This document shows positions 17,008 to 26,326 of a stretch of 64,000 nucleotides of DNA, piece by piece. The notes under the pieces are model-generated. The model was not told where the DNA came from. It did not search any database and saw nothing but the letters and a program-made list of their open reading frames with translations. The position numbers were made by a program, and so were the translations under genes. Origin of the DNA: a virus; the IMG/VR virus record IMGVR_UViG_3300037805_000525, positions 45,094 through 109,093 of that record; one strand, written 5' to 3'. Numbering within the stretch: position 1 is the first letter of the stretch; every line of letters starts with the position of its first letter.

Positions 17008-18459
17008 CTACAGGAACTGCATACCCTGCGCGCCGCGATTGTCGTACGCCGGCGGCTTCCAGGTGGCAATCACATCAGGCGACTTGCCTGTTACAGTGCC
17101 GCGCAGCGTGGTGGCTACCGCGGGTACGATGGCGTACGCCATCTTGTCCACAATCTGCTCAACGCTGCCCTCGGTGAAGTACGGAGCAGGGACGCCGCGT
17201 GCGGCAATTGCGCTACTCCCCCAACCTACACCAGCTGCGAGCGAGCTCGTTATCGTACCGAGATAGCCGAACCAAGCGTTCACCTCACCACGCTGAACGC
17301 CCATGTTGGATTCGAAGTCGCCAGTCTTGGAGACGCCGAGGGCGGTTTCGACCTCGAGCACCGCCGCGGTAGCGCCTGCGTGCAGCACTGAGCGAAGTGA
17401 TTGCACCGCTGTCGCCTGCAGGTAGTTCGCGAAGTTGGCTGGGCCACTCAACGCGGCGAATGCCCCGCGCCGTACGGCGGCCAGCGACTCGCCCACGAAC
17501 TTCTGTGTGAACGCGTCCGGCGAGGCGCCTGGTACATCCGACTCAGCTGCGGCTGCTGCTGTGGCAGTGATCCACTTATCGCCGAGCACAGGCAACCAGT
17601 CGATAATCGACTTACGCGTCGAGTTCATATACCTCCCTGGCCTGATCTGCGCGGTGGCCTCCACCTGGTTGTAGTAGTTCCCCTTCCCGGAGAGGAACCC
17701 CTTCGTGCTGGACAGGTCGACGTACCGCGTAACCAAGAACGACATACTGAACGGGAGTAGAGTGTCGGTCTGCGCGTTCTGGCTTGCGGACGCGTTGAGC
17801 GGGTACCCTTCGATCAACACGTCGTCAAACACCAAGTACATCCGCGCATCCATGGCCAGTAGGCGGGACGCACGAAAGAAGTTGTCGTAGTTCTTCCAGA
17901 AGACCGCACGCCAGTTGAACTCAACTGTGTTGAACAGCTGCCCCGTCAGGTTCAGTACAACCGGCTTCTGGCCGTACGCGTACAGGAAGTTTCCGGAGAA
18001 CGTCTCGAGGAGCTGCGTTTTTTCGACGCGCTGTTCCTGGATCCCGGTGAGCGACCAGTCGGTCCATGCGTAGGAGTTCGGCTTGTCGAGCCGCGCCTTG
18101 TTGCGTGCTTGGTCAACGTCAGGCTGTGCGGGTAGTCCGGCGGAGTTCACACGCAGTCGGACGTTGTCCGCACTAACGTCGATATCGCTTAGATTGCTGT
18201 ACAGCTCTACGGGCGTGCCATCCGACCGAACAACCTGTGCGAATGCGAAGCTATCTGGCTTCGTGGAGTGCCCGACGTACGGCCGGGACACACGTGTGGT
18301 GTCCGTGACGTGCCGGCTGATCCCTGCGCGCTGCTCTGGCGCCCCGTCGTACAGGCCAGGGTGCTCAAGTCGTGACTTGATCGAGGGGATGTACGACGCG
18401 CGCGTCGACGCTGCGGTGAGGAACGGATCGGGCGTAATCATGAACGTTGGGTGGGCCAT
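17008..18459 (-). CDS. Baseplate or tail-tube-initiator-like structural protein
   Basis: 483 aa, with GGAGG 7 bases before the ATG. The central part (about 155-260: 'FLYAYGQKPVVLNLTGQLFN', then 'NWRAVFWKNYDNFFRASRLL' and 'PFSMSFLVTRY') has the beta pattern of tail proteins that build on the tube fold. The C-terminal 200 residues are Ala-rich and helical. It sits between the tape-measure candidate and the hub, where T4-like phages encode gp48/gp54/gp53-type proteins. Exact role unproven. Confidence 0.65.
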   Translation of the reverse strand: MAHPTFMITPDPFLTAASTRASYIPSIKSRLEHPGLYDGAPEQRAGISRHVTDTTRVSRPYVGHSTKPDSFAFAQVVRSDGTPVELYSNLSDIDVSADNVRLRVNSAGLPAQPDVDQARNKARLDKPNSYAWTDWSLTGIQEQRVEKTQLLETFSGNFLYAYGQKPVVLNLTGQLFNTVEFNWRAVFWKNYDNFFRASRLLAMDARMYLVFDDVLIEGYPLNASASQNAQTDTLLPFSMSFLVTRYVDLSSTKGFLSGKGNYYNQVEATAQIRPGRYMNSTRKSIIDWLPVLGDKWITATAAAAAESDVPGASPDAFTQKFVGESLAAVRRGAFAALSGPANFANYLQATAVQSLRSVLHAGATAAVLEVETALGVSKTGDFESNMGVQRGEVNAWFGYLGTITSSLAAGVGWGSSAIAARGVPAPYFTEGSVEQIVDKMAYAIVPAVATTLRGTVTGKSPDVIATWKPPAYDNRGAQGMQFL

Positions 18460-18510
18460 GTGCGCGCCTCCAGCAGGTCTGGCGGTTGCCCGCGGTTGGG
18501 GATCTTACGC

Positions 18511-18654
18511 CTATTTGGGGGGGACCGGAATGGTGCGTCGGGGCACTGTAGGCGCGAGGGCTGCCTTCTGTGCGCGGCTTGTGGTCCGCACTGCCTGTTG
18601 GATGCGGTGCTTCGCCAGGAGCAGCTGCTTGAGTGTCATCGAGACCATGCGCAT
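18511..18654 (-). CDS. 47-aa basic small protein
   Basis: A frame fills the gap between the 483-aa and 75-aa genes: ATG at 18654 with GGAG 6 bases upstream, stop TAG at 18511. The product begins 'MRMVSMTLKQLLLAKHRIQQ' and is basic and helical. 'MTLKQLLL' resembles 'MSLKQLLL' at the start of the 256-aa protein encoded at 11949, hinting at a shared N-terminal motif. Function unknown. Confidence 0.5.
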   Translation of the reverse strand: MRMVSMTLKQLLLAKHRIQQAVRTTSRAQKAALAPTVPRRTIPVPPK

Positions 18655-18666
18655 GTAGCACTCCGA

Positions 18667-18894
18667 TCAGTAGCGCGGCACGAGCTGCGCGATGGTTGTT
18701 AGCGGTACGGGCGTGATTGGCACGCCGTCGCGCATCTTGAGGTTGAACAAGTACACGCCGGACTGGTGCAGGAGAACCATTTCGGGCGAAAGTTTGTCTA
18801 CAAGACGTACACGGTGCGCACCTGTTGGCGACCTCACAACTGTAGATGTTTCGTTTCCGGGCGTGCCAGAGACGAGCTGCGATTCGTCGGTCAC
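18667..18894 (-). CDS. Small beta-rich tail-region protein
   Basis: 75 aa from the GTG at 18894, chosen for GGAGG 5 bases upstream; a longer frame from 18966 lacks a Shine-Dalgarno. Contains 'VYLFNLKMRDG' and a Pro/Thr-rich end that resemble LysM-adjacent or tail-completion proteins, but no family is recognised. Confidence 0.6.
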   Translation of the reverse strand: MTDESQLVSGTPGNETSTVVRSPTGAHRVRLVDKLSPEMVLLHQSGVYLFNLKMRDGVPITPVPLTTIAQLVPRY

Positions 18895-18965
18895 GGGCGC
18901 CTCCAAGACGTCGATTAGGCTAAGTATTACACGCGTGCGCCACGCGGCAAAGATATGAAGCGCCA

Positions 18966-18974
18966 TGGTATAAG
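18966..18974 (+). promoter_or_regulatory. Rightward extended -10-like promoter
   Basis: TGGTATAAG followed by CACAAT, 41 bp before the start at 19016. TG-n-TATAAG resembles an extended -10 element. Confidence 0.55.
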
Positions 18975-19015
18975 CACAATACTACGTAGCACCAAGACCT
19001 ACGTATGGAGGTGTG

Positions 19016-19909
19016 ATGGAAGCCCTATTGACGACGACATCAGAGACCACCGCCAGGCTGTACACCGAGCGGTGGGAGACTTGGGTCGAGTACTGCGCGG
19101 AGAATGGCGTCGACCCCGAAGCGGTTGAGGAGTACTCGACGTGGGTGAATTTCCTGCAGTCGCGGATCGACGCCGGCGAGGACGCTAGCAAGTACGTGAC
19201 CGCCGTCCGGCATGTGTACCGCGCACACGAGTACGAGAACGTGTCGGACTTCTACGCGACGGTGAAGTCTATGCTTGACGCTGGTGAGCTCACACAACCA
19301 GACGTGGTGGAGGTACCCAAGGTAGTCGAGGCTGCAGCCAAGAAGGCGGCCAAGCACACAGTTGACGACGACGGAATCGGCCCGTTCGGTAACGAGCACG
19401 TGGGTACGCGTGCGCAGCTTCCGGCTGGTCCGCGGTGGGACAAGCTGCAGAAGGTGGCGCCCGCTGACGCAGAAATCGGGTGTGTTTACAAAATGGCGAA
19501 CGGCTCGCTGTGGTTCCGCCGCGCCGGATCGTGGTGCGGCTTGGACGAGGACGGATCGTTCAAGGGCACAGTCCTCACCGACACATACATAAGTAAACTC
19601 CGTGTGCTTGGCAAGGTGGAGTACTACGAGGACGAGCTCACGCGAGTGGTCGTCACCACACTGGGGGAGTTGCTCAACGCGGCCCTCCCAGATGACGCGC
19701 CCACAGGCGGGCGCCTGGACAAGAATCCGCGCATGGAGCGTGTGCTGTTGGAGCTTCTCGCTCGTCAGGGCGGGTGGGGGAGCTACGCGGACTTCCTCGA
19801 AGAGATCGCACTGGGCGACGGCGCCCAGGTTCTGACCGACCCGAAGAAGGTTGGAACCCTCCTCATGGACGCATGGGTAGAGGCGTTCACCGAGGATGAG
19901 GAGGAGTAG
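19016..19909 (+). CDS. Protein with integrase-like SAM (core-binding) domain, no catalytic domain
   Basis: 297 aa, GGAGG 4 bases before the ATG. Residues 5-75 ('TTSETTARLYTERWETWVEYC', ending 'KYVTAVRHVYRAHEY') look like the four-helix N-terminal core-binding domain of tyrosine recombinases. No R-H-R-Y catalytic set follows; instead there is an acidic middle part with a 'GSLWFRRAGSW' beta segment and a helical acidic C-terminus. It may bind DNA without recombining it. It opens the 19016-21664 rightward island. Confidence 0.6.
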   Translation: MEALLTTTSETTARLYTERWETWVEYCAENGVDPEAVEEYSTWVNFLQSRIDAGEDASKYVTAVRHVYRAHEYENVSDFYATVKSMLDAGELTQPDVVEVPKVVEAAAKKAAKHTVDDDGIGPFGNEHVGTRAQLPAGPRWDKLQKVAPADAEIGCVYKMANGSLWFRRAGSWCGLDEDGSFKGTVLTDTYISKLRVLGKVEYYEDELTRVVVTTLGELLNAALPDDAPTGGRLDKNPRMERVLLELLARQGGWGSYADFLEEIALGDGAQVLTDPKKVGTLLMDAWVEAFTEDEEE

Positions 19910-19966
19910 GCCAACACACACGGGTACAGTGGTAGGATTGTTGGGTTGCAAACTAAGGTGAGCTGA

Positions 19967-20467
19967 ATGGGTCAAGGAACAGACTTCGGATTCATCACAA
20001 TCAAGAGCAGGAACCACCCTAAGTTACTGGCGCACATCTTGGCGAAAGACCCCCGAGCGTACGTGTTTGGGAAGTTTGTAGGCTTCCAGCTAGCCACCAC
20101 CCACAGCGGAGCGTACATACGCGTACGGCGGTTCAATCTGCTGGCGGGTGGTAGGCAGTGGCTGCCCGAGCCGCGTATAGGTTACGCATTCCTATACAAC
20201 ACCATACGCGCGCTAGGCGAGCGCATGCCGCGCGACGACCAGTACGGGAACCCGTTTAACCTGGCTCACCTTGCACACGCCGTACACTCAAGCGAGGGTA
20301 TGTGGGAGCCGTATTGGGATGCCGTTCGGTTCGCTAACATCGTTGAGAAGGAAGCGCCTGGAGAGTTCGTGGAGCTCGTACAGGCCCTGCGGAATAACAA
20401 ACCACCCGCGCGGGTAACCCGTGTGGAGCTACGGAGATTGAATTGCCTCGTACAAAAGATCAGCTGA
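19967..20467 (+). CDS. Hypothetical protein of the 19-21.7 kb island
   Basis: 166 aa. Starts with beta-type 'FGFITIKSRNHPKLLAHIL', with aromatic-rich segments in the middle and a helical C-terminus. GGTGAG lies 4 bases before the ATG. The next gene begins inside its end. No family recognised. Confidence 0.65.
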   Translation: MGQGTDFGFITIKSRNHPKLLAHILAKDPRAYVFGKFVGFQLATTHSGAYIRVRRFNLLAGGRQWLPEPRIGYAFLYNTIRALGERMPRDDQYGNPFNLAHLAHAVHSSEGMWEPYWDAVRFANIVEKEAPGEFVELVQALRNNKPPARVTRVELRRLNCLVQKIS

Positions 20468-21042
20468 TGGAGCTAGCCACGGGCGGCTCACACCTCAACT
20501 ACCTCGCGCACATACAGTTCCAGGCAACTACCGCCAACCTACTGCACGCGGTTGAGGTGCTCAGAGGGAACGCGCTATACGGGCTTGAAGCGCGCAGCAC
20601 AGCTGAGAAGATCGAAACCGTACTGACCACGGTCGACGCGATTAAGGGCGCGCTCAGCTCAGCGAAGGACATGCTGGAGAACTTGTCCGTCAACCTCGTG
20701 TGGGAGGTCCTGCTCGGAGAGGCCAAGGGCGACAAGGAGCTACTCGCCAAGTTACGTGATGCGGTGCCTACGGGCACGCTAGACGAGTTGGTGGGGCGCC
20801 TCACTGAAGCCGCTGAGGCCGTGAAGGAACTCGAGCGCCGGGAGCACGATGCCGATCAGACCGAAAATTCCTCCGGCGGGGTCGCAGGCCCAGAGTCCGC
20901 AATCTTCGGAGGGTCCGTGGGGAGCCACGAGTCGCCCATCGAAGAGCCACCCGTCGGGCCGAGCAGCGTGGCACCAAGCAACGCAGAGGCGGAGGAGTCC
21001 GACAACACAGACGACGCTGAGGGAACCGTATCAGACTTCTGA
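20443..21042 (+). CDS. Helical protein with acidic disordered tail
   Basis: 199 aa from TTG at 20443, with GGAG 6 bases upstream; it overlaps the previous gene by 25 bp. Residues 1-135 are helical with heptad-like Leu/Ala spacing. Residues 136-199 are Ser/Glu/Pro/Gly-rich and acidic, probably disordered. A second gene appears to overlap this tail in another frame. Function unknown. Confidence 0.65.
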   Translation: MPRTKDQLMELATGGSHLNYLAHIQFQATTANLLHAVEVLRGNALYGLEARSTAEKIETVLTTVDAIKGALSSAKDMLENLSVNLVWEVLLGEAKGDKELLAKLRDAVPTGTLDELVGRLTEAAEAVKELERREHDADQTENSSGGVAGPESAIFGGSVGSHESPIEEPPVGPSSVAPSNAEAEESDNTDDAEGTVSDF

Positions 21043-21664
21043 GCGGGAGTACGCACGACTCCCGCTAGACTTCGTTGACGGACCCCCTACACACCCAGGT
21101 ACGTGGCTGCTGCGCATGGACGCGCCTGTACCGGGGGGTGTGTTTCTGGTCGTCAACTACTACATCGACGAGCGTGGGCGCCTAGCGCCCGAGTCCGGTT
21201 ACGCGGGACACACGGTACGCGGATGGGACAAGGAGCTAAAGATTGCAATGCTTAGCGTAGGCGAGGGACCCGGGGATATCGCGCACTGCGCGTTTGTAAT
21301 GGACGGGCTGCTTCGCGTGCTCCTGTTCATGGGTGTTATCCAGGTCGACCACGGCAGGTACCACACCACGGTCGTAGACGGATTTGTCCTGATGGCGTAC
21401 GAGCTGTGCCACGCGACCAAGTCGGGCGTCTCTGGTACCGCGTGGATTGTCACGCATGAGGACTCGAACGCGGGAGGCGCGTCAGTGCAGGTCGTGCTCG
21501 GAAACAGCAATGGCGACGGGGTACGTGCAACCTACGACTGTACCGCGAAGGGTGGTGTGGTGTGGGGGGTAACCAACGCACGTAACGGCGATGAGGGGGA
21601 GGAGAGGGGGGTGAAAACGGCGGACCTTAGAGATGTGTTCGAGCGGACGCTACGACACCTGTAG
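20849..21664 (+). CDS. Hypothetical beta-rich protein with out-of-frame 5' overlap
   Basis: 271 aa from the ATG at 20849 (GGAG 4 bases upstream), overlapping the previous gene by 194 bp in a different frame. The first 65 residues are Pro/Ser/Arg-rich, as expected where two frames overlap. From 'ARLPLDFVDGPPTHPGTWLL' on it is clearly coding, with a compact beta/alpha domain. If the overlap is not used, the only later ATG is 21116. Function unknown. Confidence 0.55.
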   Translation: MPIRPKIPPAGSQAQSPQSSEGPWGATSRPSKSHPSGRAAWHQATQRRRSPTTQTTLREPYQTSEREYARLPLDFVDGPPTHPGTWLLRMDAPVPGGVFLVVNYYIDERGRLAPESGYAGHTVRGWDKELKIAMLSVGEGPGDIAHCAFVMDGLLRVLLFMGVIQVDHGRYHTTVVDGFVLMAYELCHATKSGVSGTAWIVTHEDSNAGGASVQVVLGNSNGDGVRATYDCTAKGGVVWGVTNARNGDEGEERGVKTADLRDVFERTLRHL

Positions 21665-21668
21665 TAAT

Positions 21669-21683
21669 TATCACAGCGTGATA
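21669..21683. promoter_or_regulatory. Palindromic operator-like site between convergent genes
   Basis: TATCACAGCGTGATA (one mismatch from full symmetry), 5 bp after the rightward stop and 12 bp before the leftward stop at 21696. Confidence 0.65.
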
Positions 21684-21695
21684 ATGGCCGAACCG

Positions 21696-22043
21696 CTACG
21701 CGATCTTCCGGGCTGCGACTGGAACCTCTTCACGCAGCGGTTCGGCCTCAATGTATTGCTCAGAGTGCTCACCCAACTTCAGCCGCACACCCCACTCACG
21801 CACCTTATGGATCTGGTTGCCCTTTCGGACCATCTCCGCGGCAGCCGCTTCGAAGTCCGCGAGGCTTGTGAAGTTGAGGCTGTTGAGCACCTCTTCACCT
21901 GTGCGCGTGGAGCAGTAGGTCACGACGCGGCTGCCGTCGGGACCAAACAGGCGGATCACGTCCTGGTCACGCATCCACTTGTGTGACGTAGGAACCCATT
22001 CTCCGTTAAGCAGCCTCTTCTCGATAAGTAGTGCGTGCGACAA
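21696..22043 (-). CDS. Hypothetical protein, tape-measure operon
   Basis: 115 aa from the TTG at 22043, which has AGGAGGT 5 bases upstream. Compact alpha/beta sequence ('HKWMRDQDVIRLFGPDGSRVV' region) ending in an acidic then basic tail. It follows the tape-measure gene by 105 bp. No family recognised. Confidence 0.65.
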   Translation of the reverse strand: MSHALLIEKRLLNGEWVPTSHKWMRDQDVIRLFGPDGSRVVTYCSTRTGEEVLNSLNFTSLADFEAAAAEMVRKGNQIHKVREWGVRLKLGEHSEQYIEAEPLREEVPVAARKIA

Positions 22044-22147
22044 GCTGCACCTCCTAAACCAACCCACGTGTTCGCGGGGTACACCTACTTTCTACTGGGC
22101 CGGTCGGCCGGCCGCAAGCGCAAAGTTCGCGCGCCTGCGCGACTGCA

Positions 22148-25100
22148 CTACTCAAATACGTTAGTCATCATGTTTAAAGTGCGCCCGACGAAGCCGGGCT
22201 CCGCCTCCGCTCCGGTGAACTTACGCAGGTGTGCCCCAGCCGCGTCCAGGCTCTTGAGGAAGGTGTCGAACTTAGCCTCGATCATCTTTGTGTTTGTGGC
22301 CGCGCCCGCGGAACCCTGCACCTCGGCGGTGGTTGTCCAAAGATCAAGCGCGTCTGCGGCGGCGGTCAAGTCCCCGGACTTGGCGTGCTGCGCAGATGTG
22401 CGCAGCTCCCCCATCAGCTTGCTGACTAGGGACTGGTTGTCCCCGGGCTCCATGCCAGCGCGGCGCAGGTGGTCCTCCGCCATTGTGCGGAGCCCCTGCT
22501 CCGACTTCTCGGTGTACTGCCCGTCTTTTTTATTTAGTACATCCATATCGTCCGAATCAGTGAACATCGTCCGCTTCATCGTGGAGAGCTGCGTACCTGT
22601 AAGCCGACTGAGGTACTTGAGCGGGTTTCCCTTGGAACCCTTGGCGGCAGCTTTGGCGGCAGCCACGCGCCGCAGCACGCCAGCGGCCGCTGCGCCTTCC
22701 GGCCCGGCGTTGACCAGCTGCTCCGCGGCGTCGTATAGCTCGGTCACGCCATGCCTGGACGCCTCGTCCTGCACGCGCTTACCGAAGTCCAGGAATTTTC
22801 GTGTAGTCTCCCGCGGGTTTACGCCGTCGCCGTACTCTCCGCCGGCCAACGCATCTACGTCGATACCGCTCACAATGGCCGCGCGCCGTAGCCCGGACTT
22901 GTACCGTCCTCGGGCGTCACTAGCCTGTGCGGCGAACCGTTTCGTGCCCTCTGCTGCGGGGACGTACAGCATGGCGTCCGACAACGTGTTCAGCTCGCTC
23001 ATGTCGAGCTTCCCGCGCGTGGCGAGGCCCGAAATGATCTCCTTCCGGCCCTTCAAATCACCCGTCTTGAATCTCGCCAACACCTCGCTTATCGCGCGAG
23101 CCCGCTGATCCTCTGTCACATCCGGACCGGACAGATCGCCCGTCTTTAGCCGAGTGTTCAGCGCGGCTAGGTGGGACATTCCCTCGTTCTGTGCTGCGTG
23201 CTTGTATAGCGCCTGCATCTGCGAGGTGTGTTTTGCCGAGCCAGTGAGGCCGCCGGAGCTCGCTTGATCCGCGTTCGCCCGGTCATTTTCCGCAGAGCTT
23301 ATAGTCCTCGACGACGCGAGGTCGTAGCCCGTATTACGTTTTCCAAGCGCGCCGTAGGTGGCCATCGCGTCCAGCTTTTTTATCTCAGATCGCAGCCCAC
23401 CGTCGTCTGTTATGCGCGACGACGTAGTGAGCCCCATCTTATCTGCGGCACCCGTGGCGTACAGAAGCCTGGCGATCTGCGCGCCGGTTGCCTTCGGGTG
23501 CAGACGCTTTATCTCGTCTACGGCGCCCTCCCCAGTTACAGTCCCGCGCGTCGCGCGCTTCACAAGGTCAGCGGCGGCGGTAGGGCCGCCGAACGCGTCT
23601 AGGGCGGCATCCTGATCGTCTTTGAGGGCACGCTCGTACTTGAGCATGTTCGCCTCTTGCGCCGTGTCCAGCGTGTCGCGACCAAATCCGTCACCCATGC
23701 CGATACGGGACACCTGGTTCCCTATGTGGTCTTCCGGGTCGGTCTTGCGCAGGAACCCGTCGCCGCCGTCCATCCGATCTGTGTGATCGAGGAACCGGGT
23801 CGTTCGTGCGTTACGCCCAGTGATCGTAGGCATGTTCGCGGAGCTCTCTCCGGCTGCCCAACGTGCGATCGCTGGACCACTGTTCAGCGCCAAGTTTAGT
23901 CCGACGGCGCCCAGGCCAAACGCGCGCGACTTCATGATCGCCCCGCTGCCGCGAAGTACCGCGCCGGCTGCGCGTACGCCGCCGAACCCCATACTCGCTG
24001 TACCGCGGATCAACCCCTGTCGGCCAGACGACAGGCCCGAGCCAAACTGCCCGACTCCGCTGAGCATCTTGCCTACGCGACCGATCGGGTTGAGGCCCAG
24101 CATGGACGACGCGCCAAGCATGGTGGCTCCGACGGCCATACCCATCGAATGCTTCGGCATCGTGAGGCCGAAGTTATCAAACTCGGTGAACGACGTTCCG
24201 GGAGACATGCTGTCAAGCCGCATCGCGGGAGGAACGTATGCGCCGATTCCAGTCGCCGCAGTGTTGGCGATTGACGCGCCGCCAACATGCCCGCCCGAAG
24301 AGGCAGACATATTTGGGACGCCTGCGGCCTCACGGGCTAGCGCAGACTGAAACGCCCGCTGGCCTCCGCCAAACCTGGCAGGTGTGTAGCTCCCACCTGT
24401 GAACGACTTCTCCGCACTACCTACCGCCTCGGATACGGACTGCGCGACGCTAGACCCGACGCTGCGCATCTTGTCGCGGATTGGGCCCAAAATCATCTGG
24501 TCGGCGATGGCAGACACCATCTGGCCTACCCCGATGTTCCCCGTGCCCTCACGATACCCGGACATCGCGGCCTGCTTCACGCGCGCCTGCAGCCCGGATG
24601 TTGACGCCGCATACTGCGACATCTGGTCGAGTCCAGTGCGCGATAGGCCCGACAACCCCTGCGCCTCGGAGCTCTGGTTTGCGCGGCCTTCCGTCATCCC
24701 GCGTATGCCGTGCACAGTGGAGGCCGCGCCGAACTGCGACATGTACTCGCCGGCCAGCTCGGACCGACTACTCCTGAACATGTCGAGGTTCCCGGCGCGG
24801 TTGCGTGCGGCGCGTGCCCGCATCTCACTCCCGTCCATCCCCCCGCTGGACGCACGGCGAGCTGCGGACATGTCGAGCGCGCCAGTCTCCGGGTCCATCA
24901 TCGCGGCCAGGAATGTACCGCCCTGCCGAGACCCGAGGAACCTGCTCGCCGCCCCCTGGAACTCTCCGAAGCTCTCCTGCCGCAGTCCCGGGTTCTCCGG
25001 ACCACGCATCGCTTGGCTGAACATCGCACGCTGGTTGATCGCACCTAGTGCGCCACGCATGGGGCTCGAGCCAGTCGCACGACCAAAGGCGGCACCCTGC

Positions 25101-25873
25101 TGTGCGGCCCCAAACATGTCTCCGGGCGACATGCCAGCGCCGCCGTACATACCCATGTTGGCAATCAGGCCGCCGGCCTGCTGCGCAGAGAACCCCATGG
25201 ATTGCACGCTCTGCAGCCCGGCGTACGCCTCCGTCGGGCTTGTGTTCATGATCATTGCCGCGCGTCGCGACTGCTCGACGATCTGCGAGAACCCAGACTG
25301 GAACGTGGAGAGCGAGCTTGTATCGATCTGCCCACTTCGGATTCCGCTACCCATCAGCTGGGTGAGCTGACCGAGGTTCGCGCCAGAGCTCGCGGACAGG
25401 CTTGAGGTAAACGCCGACATCTGCCCCACTGCGCTGTGTGAGGCGCGCGGCAGCATCCCGGAGATCTGCGCGTTGAGCGCCCCACGTTCTTGAGCGCCCT
25501 GCTGAAACGGCTTGAACGCCAGCGAGTTGGCGGCGGCACCCGCGGCAGCGTAGCCTCCGTACGCGGCCGCACCGGCGGCTATACCTCCGGCCACACCCGC
25601 TGAGGCGAAGCCAGCCCGCCCTGCGGCGAGGGTGCCTGAGAACGGAGACAACATGCGCGGGCCGTGGCCAAACTCAGCCGCAAGCACGGCGCCCGCTGCA
25701 ATGTAGTCGGGCGCGGCACCAGCCATGCGGGCGACGGATTCCTGCGTCGAGATAATCCCCTGCATTCGGGAATCTGTACCAGCTTCTGGTGCCCGGTCAC
25801 CTCCGGCCATCTGACGGAAGTACGCATTCTGCTGGTTGATCAGCCTGGAGATTTCCTCAGATGAGATCGGCAT
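22148..25873 (-). CDS. Tape-measure protein candidate
   Basis: 1241 aa from the ATG at 25873 (GGGAG 6 bases upstream). It is the longest protein after the sheath, is Gly/Ala/Ser/Met-rich, contains Gly/Ala-rich hydrophobic stretches near 70-125 and 590-690 and many helical stretches, and lies between the small tail genes and the baseplate genes, where tape measures are found. It lacks the long coiled coils usual in the family, so a large tail or ejected protein remains possible. No lysozyme motif seen. Confidence 0.55.
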   Translation of the reverse strand: MPISSEEISRLINQQNAYFRQMAGGDRAPEAGTDSRMQGIISTQESVARMAGAAPDYIAAGAVLAAEFGHGPRMLSPFSGTLAAGRAGFASAGVAGGIAAGAAAYGGYAAAGAAANSLAFKPFQQGAQERGALNAQISGMLPRASHSAVGQMSAFTSSLSASSGANLGQLTQLMGSGIRSGQIDTSSLSTFQSGFSQIVEQSRRAAMIMNTSPTEAYAGLQSVQSMGFSAQQAGGLIANMGMYGGAGMSPGDMFGAAQQGAAFGRATGSSPMRGALGAINQRAMFSQAMRGPENPGLRQESFGEFQGAASRFLGSRQGGTFLAAMMDPETGALDMSAARRASSGGMDGSEMRARAARNRAGNLDMFRSSRSELAGEYMSQFGAASTVHGIRGMTEGRANQSSEAQGLSGLSRTGLDQMSQYAASTSGLQARVKQAAMSGYREGTGNIGVGQMVSAIADQMILGPIRDKMRSVGSSVAQSVSEAVGSAEKSFTGGSYTPARFGGGQRAFQSALAREAAGVPNMSASSGGHVGGASIANTAATGIGAYVPPAMRLDSMSPGTSFTEFDNFGLTMPKHSMGMAVGATMLGASSMLGLNPIGRVGKMLSGVGQFGSGLSSGRQGLIRGTASMGFGGVRAAGAVLRGSGAIMKSRAFGLGAVGLNLALNSGPAIARWAAGESSANMPTITGRNARTTRFLDHTDRMDGGDGFLRKTDPEDHIGNQVSRIGMGDGFGRDTLDTAQEANMLKYERALKDDQDAALDAFGGPTAAADLVKRATRGTVTGEGAVDEIKRLHPKATGAQIARLLYATGAADKMGLTTSSRITDDGGLRSEIKKLDAMATYGALGKRNTGYDLASSRTISSAENDRANADQASSGGLTGSAKHTSQMQALYKHAAQNEGMSHLAALNTRLKTGDLSGPDVTEDQRARAISEVLARFKTGDLKGRKEIISGLATRGKLDMSELNTLSDAMLYVPAAEGTKRFAAQASDARGRYKSGLRRAAIVSGIDVDALAGGEYGDGVNPRETTRKFLDFGKRVQDEASRHGVTELYDAAEQLVNAGPEGAAAAGVLRRVAAAKAAAKGSKGNPLKYLSRLTGTQLSTMKRTMFTDSDDMDVLNKKDGQYTEKSEQGLRTMAEDHLRRAGMEPGDNQSLVSKLMGELRTSAQHAKSGDLTAAADALDLWTTTAEVQGSAGAATNTKMIEAKFDTFLKSLDAAGAHLRKFTGAEAEPGFVGRTLNMMTNVFE

Positions 25874-26180
25874 GGTAGCTCCCAAGTAGCTGGGCGATCT
25901 TCTCGCGCACCTTGCCGAGAACCTGTCGTGTGACGTCCTCGCCGTAGGGAGTCATGTGTGGGGCAAGGAACGAGGCCACCACCTGCTGCTTGTCTCCGCG
26001 CGTGCGCTTAATGACTGCGAAGCTGCCGTCGTGCATACGGACAAAGCTCCGCGGCTGTACGAGGCGTCCCGCCTTAGAAGCGGCCTGTACCTTCTGTCGC
26101 AGGTCCGCCAGGTCCGCGGAGCTTAGACGCGTTCGGGATTTCCGACGCTGCTCCTCGTGTGGGATCTTCCGTGTAATCAT
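25857..26180 (-). CDS. Small basic protein before the tape-measure gene
   Basis: 107 aa; its end overlaps the start of the tape-measure candidate. The first 45 residues are very basic ('HEEQRRKSRTRL'). The middle ('RSFVRMHDGSFAVIKRTRGD') is beta-like. Position suggests a tail-assembly accessory. It follows the palindrome at 26207 and probably opens the operon 26180-21696. Confidence 0.65.
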   Translation of the reverse strand: MITRKIPHEEQRRKSRTRLSSADLADLRQKVQAASKAGRLVQPRSFVRMHDGSFAVIKRTRGDKQQVVASFLAPHMTPYGEDVTRQVLGKVREKIAQLLGSYHADLI

Positions 26181-26206
26181 CTCGACTCCTTGCGCGGCGC
26201 GTAAAT

Positions 26207-26221
26207 TATCACAGCGTGATA
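26207..26221. promoter_or_regulatory. Palindromic operator-like site in a divergent region
   Basis: TATCACAGCGTGATA, identical in core to the copy at 21669. It lies 27 bp upstream of the leftward start at 26180 and 64 bp upstream of the rightward promoter-like element. Confidence 0.7.
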
Positions 26222-26284
26222 ATCGAGGCTCGTTCCATCCAGTTTAGGTGCTGCGCAACTCTCCGACAAATAGCTACGTGCGTG

Positions 26285-26293
26285 TGGTATAAG
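26285..26293 (+). promoter_or_regulatory. Rightward extended -10-like promoter
   Basis: TGGTATAAG followed by AATTTC, upstream of a small rightward gene; AAAGGAG follows at 26306-26312. Confidence 0.55.
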
Positions 26294-26326
26294 AATTTCG
26301 GAGCGAAAGGAGTTGCTATAGGCAAT

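Noticed and set aside
22035-23108. 357-codon plus-strand frame opposite the tape-measure candidate
   Set aside because: Low-complexity Ser/Ala/Pro shadow; the minus-strand gene has a good start and fits the operon.
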